NCBI GenBank assembly: GCA_964396245.1
Contig: CAYNEO010000011.1
Coordinates: forward strand, 1 to 64,000
Reading direction: 5' to 3'
Origin: CAYNEO01 sp964396245
GTDB taxonomy: Bacteria > Zixibacteria > MSB-5A5 > GN15 > FEB-12
Length of the DNA: 64,000 nt
Part shown: positions 35,415 through 42,962 of the stretch, one piece after another
How positions within the stretch are numbered: position 1 is the first letter of the stretch
Layout: every line of letters begins with the position of its first letter
The notes under the pieces: model-generated
What the model saw: the letters and a program-made list of their open reading frames with translations, nothing else
What the model was told of the DNA's origin: nothing
Database searches by the model: none
Position numbers and translations under genes: made by a program

Positions 35415-36752
35415 TTAACGATAGAATCTCCACTGATTCAGGAACTGCTGAGTCGAGTCGGCGGTCCGATGTGCCGCCAGGTACTGACCGGCCTCGTCGG
35501 CGATGTTTCGGATTTCCAGGTCCTCAAAACACCGCACGGTCCGGCAGGTCTTGGCTTTCTTGTTGATACAGGTAATGTTTCGGCACGGGCTCCGCGCGAT
35601 ATAGACCCGGGACGGAGCGTCCTGGTTGGCGGGGTAAAACCCTTCTCGCTCAGAATCATAGCCGTATATCCTCGGCGGCGAGGCGCCGAAGATGGTAAAG
35701 ACGGCCGTTCGATTTCGATACTCTATGGTCGGATCGCTCGAGAATTTCCGGGCGGCGGCGATATGTGTCGGTCCGGTATCCGGCGTAATGAACAGGTCGC
35801 AGAGATCAATCAGGGCTGCATACGTATCGATCGAGAGATAGGCCGGAACCGTTACCACGCGACGCCGCTCGGCGGTGGTCAGCTTGTCGAGCAATTTCAC
35901 CTCTATGCGTTTTTCCGTGTGCCCGGCGCCGAGCAGGACCGGGTGCGGAAGTTTTGTCAGGGACCTGAGGAGATCCACCTGCATGTCAAAGGGCACCCGG
36001 CTGAAGCGCGACGAAGCATCGGGGTTGTACAGAATGATCCGTTCTTCCGGAGTCAGTCCGAGTGAGTGAAGGAAAGCGGCCGCGTTCTCCGACGCTTCCG
36101 GGGCAAGTATGACCGTTGCCCCGGTGAAGGTGCGGGGCCGTCCGGCGCCAAGTATGGACGCGAAAGTGTCATGAACGAGACGGTGCGCCAGATGAACGAC
36201 ATGGTAGATTTCGGACGGATTCGGCGAATTACTGGCGAGGTTCCTTCCGAGCAACATGTAGTCGATCATCGTCTCGCCGTTTCTTGCTATGTGCCGGCGT
36301 GAAAAGTAGGGACAGAAGGAAAGGATCACGTCATAATGATTGTATTTTGTCACGCGCTTCAGGCGCCGAACTTCGGCGTCGGACGGATACGGAGTATTGG
36401 CAAATATCGGGAGTAACCGCGAGATTTCCGGATCATCGACAACGAGCGGCGTTGCGTACCGGGATACGGCGTAGTCTATCCGTGCCTCGGGGAAAAAATC
36501 GCGAAGGGCGTGTATGCTCGATTTGATCGTGACGGCGTCCCCGATATTCAGATCGGCAATGACCAGGAATCGGTCAAAGCTCCGTCTCGCTGCCAGTTGC
36601 TTTCGAATGCGCCGGGCGTCTCGACCAATGGCCCGGTCGCTGCCCATGGTGTGGCGGGAGAGGCAGTTGAGGCAGGCCGCTCCGAATTTCGGAGAAATAT
36701 CAGTCACCGCACTAAAAGCGCTGAAGAGTTTTCGGCTCAGTCTCTCATTCAT
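35415..36752 (-). CDS. GT9-family (heptosyltransferase-like) glycosyltransferase
   Basis: 445 residues. Residues 62-80 (FLVIADLNIGDAVTIKSSI) match the N-terminal GT9 pattern, and DLFITPDTGPTHIAA (about 320) is the C-terminal nucleotide-sugar site of the family. Such enzymes add ADP-heptose or related sugars to lipopolysaccharide core at the inner face of the membrane. A Cys-rich stretch near the end (C-x3-C-x6-C-x4-C) resembles that seen in some GT9 members. It runs about 100 residues longer than typical WaaC/WaaF. The ATG follows GGGAG. Confidence 0.88.
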   Translation of the reverse strand: MNERLSRKLFSAFSAVTDISPKFGAACLNCLSRHTMGSDRAIGRDARRIRKQLAARRSFDRFLVIADLNIGDAVTIKSSIHALRDFFPEARIDYAVSRYATPLVVDDPEISRLLPIFANTPYPSDAEVRRLKRVTKYNHYDVILSFCPYFSRRHIARNGETMIDYMLLGRNLASNSPNPSEIYHVVHLAHRLVHDTFASILGAGRPRTFTGATVILAPEASENAAAFLHSLGLTPEERIILYNPDASSRFSRVPFDMQVDLLRSLTKLPHPVLLGAGHTEKRIEVKLLDKLTTAERRRVVTVPAYLSIDTYAALIDLCDLFITPDTGPTHIAAARKFSSDPTIEYRNRTAVFTIFGASPPRIYGYDSEREGFYPANQDAPSRVYIARSPCRNITCINKKAKTCRTVRCFEDLEIRNIADEAGQYLAAHRTADSTQQFLNQWRFYR

Positions 36753-37343
36753 TTGTGGCTCCCGACGATTCCTGAGCCAACTGCAGCACCCGTAATTTCA
36801 TAAAAAGCCCCTTCATAATCCAGGTCAGGGTCATGTATCGGCGGCAATATGGGGAAATTCGCTTGGTGATATTGGGTTGAAGGCGGAGCTCGATGGCAAG
36901 TCCCTGGGTGACATTTAGTTCCGCCCGTCTGACGGGTGCCCTGCTGCTGTGCCGTGCATGCCACACGTGACTGCGAGGACAGCCGACGATTGTAGTAGGC
37001 TCTGGTGATCGTTCCCACATTGGGTCACCGATCAGATACTCATTATGTTTCTAAGAACAACAGCTACTTGCCATAGGTTTCCCCCGGATGAGACCGGCGG
37101 CCGGAGACAGGGGAAAAGTGGTTGCGGTTGACCATCTTATGCGTTAATATAGGGGCAGCCTGTTCACTTTGCCGGAGGGCATTGGAGTCGACTTGAGACG
37201 TGGCTGAGTTGAGCGGGGTTACCAGAGCTTCCTGGTTAGCTGTTCTTTGCGGAAGCGGTTGACGCAGGTGTCGGGCTTCCGGTTGCTTCGATCACGGTCC
37301 TCACGCAAAGGGCGGGGTGTATGGTCTAGAGGATGGTATAGCA
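36753..37343. other. 590-bp intergenic region before locus B
   Basis: Between divergent genes. It holds the likely promoter at 37122-37150 and a leader of about 190 nt to the kinase gene. Short open frames on the minus strand (around 36745-37020) have no ribosome binding site or recognisable content. No RNA family could be identified. Confidence 0.5.
37122..37150 (+). promoter_or_regulatory. Promoter candidate for locus B
   Basis: TTGCGG (37122-37127) and TAATAT (37145-37150) with a 17-base spacer. It is the best match before the run of eight same-strand genes. Confidence 0.45.
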
Positions 37344-38885
37344 ATGGTCGACCAGGTCGACAATTCGGGTGAGGACGAAAGTTCAGGCTCGACTCGGTTC
37401 ACGGAAGAGCAGGCGCGGGAGGCTCAGGCAGCTCTTACCCACCGGCCGAGGATCAGCATCAGGCTGCGCATAGCGGCCGGGTTTCTCGTCACCTTCGTAT
37501 TCACGTGCGGCATCACTGTCGCCGCCATGGTATTCATCTCCAACATCGCGGACCGTCAGCGACTGCTCGAAAGCGCCGGCAATTTCGAGTTTGAGATACA
37601 GCAAGCCCGGCGCTTCGAAAAGAACTGGTTCCTCTACGGCACCAATCTCTACGATGCGTTGACGAATGCCCAGAACGCAGAGAAATTGCTGGACAATTCC
37701 CAGGATGAGATGCGTCGGGTTATCGGCGATGAGTCGTATGAGGCCATGAAGTACAACCTGGTCCAGTACCGGGAGACACTGGAAAAACTCGGCGCTCTTG
37801 GAGATGCGGCGGACTCATCATCCGGAAGCCGGCGACTGGAACTGGAATCCGAGCTTCGACACTTCGGCGCCGAGATTGTCACCGCAGCATCGAATGTTGT
37901 CGACCAGGAACGGCTTCGTATTCGCACGTGGCTGAAAACATCGATGGTCATCGCGGTGGCCGCCCTCGTCGTCATCCTCATTTTCGTGGCCATCATTGCC
38001 GCGTTCATCACCCGGCAGATTATCCGGCCGTTCGGGCGTTTCGAGAGTTACACGCACCGTATTGCGGACGGTGACTTTTCGTTGATCACACCGGCCCGAA
38101 AATACCGCGACGAATTCACCAACCTTGCTATCGCGCTGAATCACATGCTGATCGAGCTCAAACGGCACGAGGACCAGCTCATCCAATCAAGAAAAATGGC
38201 CGCTATCGGTAACCTCACCGCGGGCATCGCCCACGAGTTGAACAATCCACTGAACAATATCAGCCTCACGACCGAGGCGCTGATAGACGAATTCGATGAC
38301 TGGGACAAGGACGATAAGCTGAGGATGCTGAACACGATTGCCGCGCAGGTCGAGCGCGCCGGCACAACGGTGGCTAACCTGCTGGATTTCACGCGGCGGG
38401 ATGAATCCTCATTCGAGGAAATTTCGGTGAATGACATCCTCAATCGAACGGTTGCGTTGATCGGCAACGAGATCAGCCTGAACAACATTCAGTTGAAACT
38501 CGACCTGGCCGACAACCTGCCCCGATTGATGGGCAATGTCCACAATCTTCAGCAGGTCTTTCTGAATCTGTTCCTGAATGCTATTCAGGCTATGCCGGAT
38601 GGCGGCAGTCTGACGGTGAAGAGTTGTGTAGATGACGGGCAGATTCGAATCGATGTCGCGGACAGCGGTGTCGGCATCCCTCCGGAGAATCTGGATAAGG
38701 TCTTCGATCCGTTTTTTACGACCAAGGAAGTCGGCAAGGGTACCGGGCTGGGATTGTCGGTGAGCTATGGCATCATCAGGAAGCACCACGGCCAGGTAAT
38801 AGTAGCGAGTGAAGTAGGCAAAGGAACGACATTCACCATCACATTACCCGTATCCAACGGCGTTATCGCCGGTGAGAGACGGTGA
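37344..38885 (+). CDS. Membrane sensor histidine kinase with HAMP domain
   Basis: 513 residues from ATG 37344 (GAGGATGG upstream; a GTG at 37317 is the other option). Two membrane helices (about 42-64 and 198-220) bracket a helical periplasmic domain of about 130 residues without a known fold name. HAMP follows, then HisKA with the NtrB-like H box AGIAHELNNPLNN, and the ATPase core with NLFLNAIQAMP, DSGVGIP and GKGTGLGLS. The type normally works with NtrC-like regulators, yet none is present; two lone receivers follow instead. It probably senses a periplasmic or membrane signal for the whole locus. Confidence 0.93.
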   Translation: MVDQVDNSGEDESSGSTRFTEEQAREAQAALTHRPRISIRLRIAAGFLVTFVFTCGITVAAMVFISNIADRQRLLESAGNFEFEIQQARRFEKNWFLYGTNLYDALTNAQNAEKLLDNSQDEMRRVIGDESYEAMKYNLVQYRETLEKLGALGDAADSSSGSRRLELESELRHFGAEIVTAASNVVDQERLRIRTWLKTSMVIAVAALVVILIFVAIIAAFITRQIIRPFGRFESYTHRIADGDFSLITPARKYRDEFTNLAIALNHMLIELKRHEDQLIQSRKMAAIGNLTAGIAHELNNPLNNISLTTEALIDEFDDWDKDDKLRMLNTIAAQVERAGTTVANLLDFTRRDESSFEEISVNDILNRTVALIGNEISLNNIQLKLDLADNLPRLMGNVHNLQQVFLNLFLNAIQAMPDGGSLTVKSCVDDGQIRIDVADSGVGIPPENLDKVFDPFFTTKEVGKGTGLGLSVSYGIIRKHHGQVIVASEVGKGTTFTITLPVSNGVIAGERR

Positions 38886-39006
38886 TTTGTAGTCTGAGTG
38901 AACCGATCGAGGAATACTGAGAATGTCAGAGTATCATGATATTTTTTGTTCGGAGAGACAAGTCCGGTGACCGTGATTTGGTGAGCGACTATGAAAGGAG
39001 AAACTC

Positions 39007-39396
39007 GTGAGCCAGGAGGTTGAGGTTCTGATTCTGGATGACGAACCGGTCGTCGTTGAACGGCTTCAGGAATATTTGCGGAAAAAAGGATTGTCGGTCG
39101 AAGCATTTACCGCCTCGTCGGATGCGCTCGACAGGCTGAAGGAAAAGACATTCGATGTTATCGTGACGGATATCAAGATGGAGGGCCCGAGCGGGATCGA
39201 CGTTCTGTCGGCCGTGAAACGAGAGGCGTCGGCGTCCGAAGTGATACTGATAACCGGCTATGCTTCATTCGAGACGCTGCGGGAAGCGCAGGCGGTCGGG
39301 GCGTACGATTACATCTGCAAGCCGTTCAAAGTCGACGAAGTGTACCGGAAGATAACCAAGGCGGCGGCAAAGGCCCGAAAGCAGGCGAAGTCGTGA
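39007..39396 (+). CDS. Single-domain response regulator, first of three in locus B
   Basis: 129 residues from GTG 39007, preceded by AAAGGAGA. Receiver only: Asp-11 and Asp-12 in LDDEP, phospho-site Asp-55 (VTDIKM), Thr-83 (LITGYA) and Lys-105 (CKPFK). It resembles the N-terminal receivers of NtrC regulators but stops where the ATPase domain would begin. The likely donor is the kinase encoded 121 bases upstream. Confidence 0.9.
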   Translation: MSQEVEVLILDDEPVVVERLQEYLRKKGLSVEAFTASSDALDRLKEKTFDVIVTDIKMEGPSGIDVLSAVKREASASEVILITGYASFETLREAQAVGAYDYICKPFKVDEVYRKITKAAAKARKQAKS

Positions 39397-39480
39397 TAAC
39401 TCGATCATGCCCGGTTGATTGGCGGGTGTAATGATCGTGACCGCTGCAGTTATGGCAGACTTTTTGTCGGAGTTATGACC

Positions 39481-39867
39481 GTGGGAAAACGAACGAGAAT
39501 TCTTGTGCTGGATGACGAGCCGATAGTGGGCGAACGGCTCAAAGCCTCGCTTGAACGCGCCGGCTTTGAAGTGGATGCCCTGTCATCCAGTGTCGAGGCA
39601 CTGGAGCAACTGGCGGCACAGGCGTACGATATCCTGATTACCGATCTGAAGATGAGCGGCCCCGACGGCATGGACGTTTTGCGGGAAGCGCGCCGGAATC
39701 GCCCCGATATCAAAGCCGTGGTCATCACCGGGTTTGCCACCACCGAGACGGCCGAGGAGGCGATACGAAGCGGCGCCGTGCATTTTATCGCCAAGCCGTT
39801 CAAGATGAGCCAGTTGAAAAGTTTGTTGCTGGAGCTTTCGGGAGTCAGGGATGATGCCGAGGGATGA
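39481..39867 (+). CDS. Single-domain response regulator, second of three in locus B
   Basis: 128 residues from GTG 39481, with CGGAG eight bases upstream; an ATG at 39475 sits too close to that site. All receiver residues are kept (LDDEPIV, ITDLKM, VITGFA, AKPFKMSQLK). It shares LDDEPxVxxRL and KPFKxxxL with the other two receivers in the run, which suggests local duplication. No output domain. Confidence 0.9.
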   Translation: MGKRTRILVLDDEPIVGERLKASLERAGFEVDALSSSVEALEQLAAQAYDILITDLKMSGPDGMDVLREARRNRPDIKAVVITGFATTETAEEAIRSGAVHFIAKPFKMSQLKSLLLELSGVRDDAEG

Positions 39868-39965
39868 TTCCGGCAGGGCAGGAGTGCAGCCAATGGAAAA
39901 GGAAAAGTCAGATAAGATCACAACCATTCGAGTAAGACACCTGTTTTGGAGTGAGTGAACGAGCA

Positions 39966-40898
39966 ATGTCAGACTTATATATCTACTTGCCTATTGCCAA
40001 TGTCAGCGTGCACATTTTCGTGTTGCTCGGTCTCGGCCTGCTGGTCGGTTTCCTCTCCGGCCTGTTCGGAGTCGGCGGCGGGTTTCTGCTGACACCGCTA
40101 TTAATGATGATTGGCATTCCCCCGACGGTCGCGGCGGCATCCGACGCCAACCAGATTGTCGCGGCTTCAACCTCGGGCACTTTTGCGCACTGGCGCCTGG
40201 GAAACGTTGACTTCAAGATGGGCCTGATACTGGTCGCCGGAGGCATCGTCGGGGGCACCCTCGGAGTTCAGCTCATCAAAGTACTCCGGGCGGCCGGTAA
40301 TGCCGATTTTGTCATCAAGATCACCTACGTGGTCATGCTGGGCATTATCGGCTCATACATGTTTCAGGAGAGCCTGAAGAACCTGAGACCGCGCCCGCTA
40401 CCGGGTATCGGGGTCATACCGCAGAAGAAATCCTGGTTCGGCGGTTGCTGTGAGTCGCTGCCGCTGAAGGTCAATTTCGAAAAATCCGGGATCACGCTGT
40501 CGATCTTCATGCCGATCATACTCGGCACGCTGGTGGGTGTTCTTTCGGCGCTCATGGGCGTCGGCGGCGGCTTCATCATGGTGCCGGTCATGGTATACAT
40601 GCTGCGAATGCCGATGCACGTGGTTGTCGGGACGAGCCTGTTCCAAGTATTGTTTACCTGCATCAATGTCACGTTCATGCAATCCTACTACAACCACACG
40701 GTTGACCTGATTCTCGCCGTGTTCCTGCTGGTCGGGTCGACAACCGGCGCCCAGCTTGGCGCCAGGGTCAGCAGCCGGCTGAAAGCCGATCAGCTGAAGA
40801 TCATCCTGGCATCGATTGTTCTGCTGGTCATGATCAACATGGCGCTCGGTCTGATCCTCCACCCCGGCACGTTGCTCTCATACAAGGGAGGACACTGA
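39966..40898 (+). CDS. TauE/SafE-family permease of locus B
   Basis: 310 residues with eight to nine helices. The two family repeats are FLSGLFGVGGGFLLTPLL (about 28-45) and VLSALMGVGGGFIMVPVM (about 195-212). Between them is a cytosolic loop with the unusual FGGCCES cysteine pair. This form, with a TIGR02186 protein encoded next to it, is a recurrent arrangement; the exported anion (sulfite, sulfoacetate or another) is unknown. The stop overlaps the next ATG as TGATG, so the two are translationally coupled. It differs from the DUF1634-linked permease at 6367. Confidence 0.92.
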   Translation: MSDLYIYLPIANVSVHIFVLLGLGLLVGFLSGLFGVGGGFLLTPLLMMIGIPPTVAAASDANQIVAASTSGTFAHWRLGNVDFKMGLILVAGGIVGGTLGVQLIKVLRAAGNADFVIKITYVVMLGIIGSYMFQESLKNLRPRPLPGIGVIPQKKSWFGGCCESLPLKVNFEKSGITLSIFMPIILGTLVGVLSALMGVGGGFIMVPVMVYMLRMPMHVVVGTSLFQVLFTCINVTFMQSYYNHTVDLILAVFLLVGSTTGAQLGARVSSRLKADQLKIILASIVLLVMINMALGLILHPGTLLSYKGGH

Positions 40899-41674
40899 TG
40901 ACCAGGATTTTGACATTGACGGCGCTGCTCTGTTTTCTGGGCGCCATGGTTGTCGCTGAACCTTCGCCGGAGGACAGCCTCGTGAAACTGTCACTTGACC
41001 CGGCGCAGATCCACGTGAGCACATTCTACAAGGGCGCCGATATTCACGTTTCCGCAAAGGTCGGTGAGTGTGACGGTGCGGTGCTGCTTCTCACGGCAGG
41101 CGAAGAAGAAGAGACGCTGAATAGAAAAGGCCGGGTGGCCGGTATCTGGTTGAACGTGGCACAGGTCACGGTCAGTCATGTTCCCCGCATATATATCCTG
41201 GGAACGTCGGATAGGCTGGAGAATATTTGTTCGCCGGAAGTACAGAAGGAGTTCGGTCTCGGCGAGGAATCTCTTCGAGAACAGGTCCAATTCACCTGCG
41301 AAAAGCCGTTGACCGGTTCGGAGTTCGATGAATTTTTAAAGCTCAAGGTCGACAACGGTACTTATAACATGAATGTGAAAGTCGACCTCGTGCCTGCCGG
41401 TCCGGGTCAAAAGGAGTTGTCGGCGATGCTGCCTGTTCCGCCGACCGTTCCCCCGGGCACATACACGGTGCAGTTATATTGCTTCAAGGACGGCAAACCG
41501 GTAGAACGCGGCTCGGCACAGCTTTCGATAGTCCGGGTCGGGTTGGCGCGAGTGATGGCCTCACTTGCTGACAATGATCCGGCTGTTTACGGTGTAGTGG
41601 CCATTGTGGTGGCCATGATTGTGGGTATTGGAATGGGCCTTATATTCAGTTCACGGCCGGGGTCCGGGCACTAG
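40898..41674 (+). CDS. TIGR02186-family (Alph_Pro_TM) membrane-anchored protein
   Basis: 258 residues: signal peptide (1-20), a periplasmic beta-rich domain (about 25-225), and one C-terminal membrane helix (VYGVVAIVVAMIVGIGMGLIF). The pattern P-A-Q-I-x-V-S-x-F-Y-x-G-A-D-I near the start fits the TIGR02186/PF09608 family. These proteins are encoded beside TauE permeases and are presumed accessory subunits on the outer face; their activity is not known. It begins inside the TauE stop codon. Confidence 0.85.
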   Translation: MTRILTLTALLCFLGAMVVAEPSPEDSLVKLSLDPAQIHVSTFYKGADIHVSAKVGECDGAVLLLTAGEEEETLNRKGRVAGIWLNVAQVTVSHVPRIYILGTSDRLENICSPEVQKEFGLGEESLREQVQFTCEKPLTGSEFDEFLKLKVDNGTYNMNVKVDLVPAGPGQKELSAMLPVPPTVPPGTYTVQLYCFKDGKPVERGSAQLSIVRVGLARVMASLADNDPAVYGVVAIVVAMIVGIGMGLIFSSRPGSGH

Positions 41675-41703
41675 ACCCGACATCCATCGTTACGGTGAGT
41701 AGA

Positions 41704-42090
41704 ATGGACGATCAATTGGAAATACTGGTTCTCGACGACGAGCCGATTGTCTGCGCGCGATTGAAGCCGGCGCTGGAAAAGGACGGCTATTATGTCGAGA
41801 CTTTTACCGAGAGCACGAACGCGAAAAAGCGTCTCGAAGAACACCGCTTTGATATTGTCGTCACGGATCTGAAAATGGCCGATATCGACGGCATGCAGTT
41901 GTATCGGTTTATCAAGGAGAAGTGGCCGGAGACCAGGGTTATTATCATTTCCGGTTTTGCGACGGTAGAGATCACGCGCGAGGCTTTCCAGTCAGGCGTG
42001 CGTGATGTTATCGCCAAGCCGTTCAAGATCAGCCAACTGAAAGACCTCATCGACCGGGTATCGTCGGAAATACGCAGCTCGCGCCAATGA
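41704..42090 (+). CDS. Single-domain response regulator, third of three in locus B
   Basis: 128 residues. Intact receiver: LDDEPIVCARL, phospho-site in VTDLKM, Ser in IISGFA, Lys in AKPFKISQLKD. It is closest in sequence to the second receiver of the locus. It lies 29 bases after the TIGR02186 gene and 29 bases before the cytidylate-kinase-like gene, so it is inside the same transcript. ATG 41704 is preferred over GTG 41695. Confidence 0.9.
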   Translation: MDDQLEILVLDDEPIVCARLKPALEKDGYYVETFTESTNAKKRLEEHRFDIVVTDLKMADIDGMQLYRFIKEKWPETRVIIISGFATVEITREAFQSGVRDVIAKPFKISQLKDLIDRVSSEIRSSRQ

Positions 42091-42119
42091 GGCAAGATTA
42101 CATCGCAGAGAGGTAAGGC

Positions 42120-42938
42120 ATGGCCATAATAACCATTTCACGGGGCACCATGAGCGGCGGCAAGAAACTGGCCGAAACGCTGGCTGAACGATTGGGGTAT
42201 CGGTGCGTGAGCCGAGAGATCGTTATCAAGGCCGCCGATGATTACGGAGTGCCGGAAGGCAAACTTTTCGAGGCTATCCAGAAGTCTCCTTCGATTTTTC
42301 AGAAACTGACCTTCGAGCGGGAATACTACCTCGCCTACATTCAGGCCAGTCTGTGCGAATACGCCAAGGACGGCAAGCTGATTTACCATGGAAATGCCGG
42401 CCATTTTCTGCTGGAGGGTGTTTCCCACGTCTTGCGGATTCGACTCGTCGCCGATATGCCGTACCGGATCAGGGCAGCCATGGAGCAGTTTCATCTGTCG
42501 GAAAAAGAAGCTATCAAGTATATCGACAAGGTCGACAAGGGACGAATGAAGTGGACCAATTTCCTGTATGGAAAGGACTGGCGGTCGCCCGAGCTTTATG
42601 ATATCGTCTTCAATATCGATCGCACCGACCTTGACTTCGTGTGCGAGATGGTATCGCACGCCGTCAAGCAGCCTCAGTTTCAGGTGACGCCGGAGTCGAC
42701 CAGGGCGATGCATAATCTATTGACGGCCAGCAGGGTGAGAGCTTCGATAGCCTCGATTGGGAACGTCCGGCTCGACCGTCTCACTGTTGTCGCTGACGGC
42801 GCCGAAGTGACCATTCACGGCCGCGTGAAAACACAGAAACTTCTGGATGCCATCCTCGAGACTGCCGAGTCGGTGCCCGAGGTGGACGTGGTCAAGAACG
42901 AAGTTCAGGTCGATTACCGCAGCTACGGCGTAGAATGA
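42120..42938 (+). CDS. Cytidylate-kinase-like protein with a BON domain
   Basis: 272 residues. Residues 1-195 match the cytidylate-kinase-like family (PF13189 type): ITISRGTMSGGKKLAETLAE holds a P-loop (G-x4-GKK) in which the usual Ser/Thr after GK is Lys. The VSREI segment and an arginine-bearing R-x-R-L-V stretch fit the monophosphate and lid regions. The C-terminal 65 residues are a BON-like alpha/beta module (IGNVRLDRLTVVADGAEVTIHGRV) of the kind that binds phospholipids or proteins. No CMP kinase role is likely, as a housekeeping Cmk lacks BON. It may be a regulatory nucleotide- or phosphate-transfer protein for the locus. Substrate unknown. Confidence 0.85.
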   Translation: MAIITISRGTMSGGKKLAETLAERLGYRCVSREIVIKAADDYGVPEGKLFEAIQKSPSIFQKLTFEREYYLAYIQASLCEYAKDGKLIYHGNAGHFLLEGVSHVLRIRLVADMPYRIRAAMEQFHLSEKEAIKYIDKVDKGRMKWTNFLYGKDWRSPELYDIVFNIDRTDLDFVCEMVSHAVKQPQFQVTPESTRAMHNLLTASRVRASIASIGNVRLDRLTVVADGAEVTIHGRVKTQKLLDAILETAESVPEVDVVKNEVQVDYRSYGVE

Positions 42939-42962
42939 TCCAATCCGGAGGTACGGATTGTA

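Noticed and set aside
36745..37020. Two overlapping open frames of about 90 codons upstream of the GT9 gene
   Set aside because: Neither has a ribosome binding site, signal, or domain-like composition, and they overlap each other in different frames.
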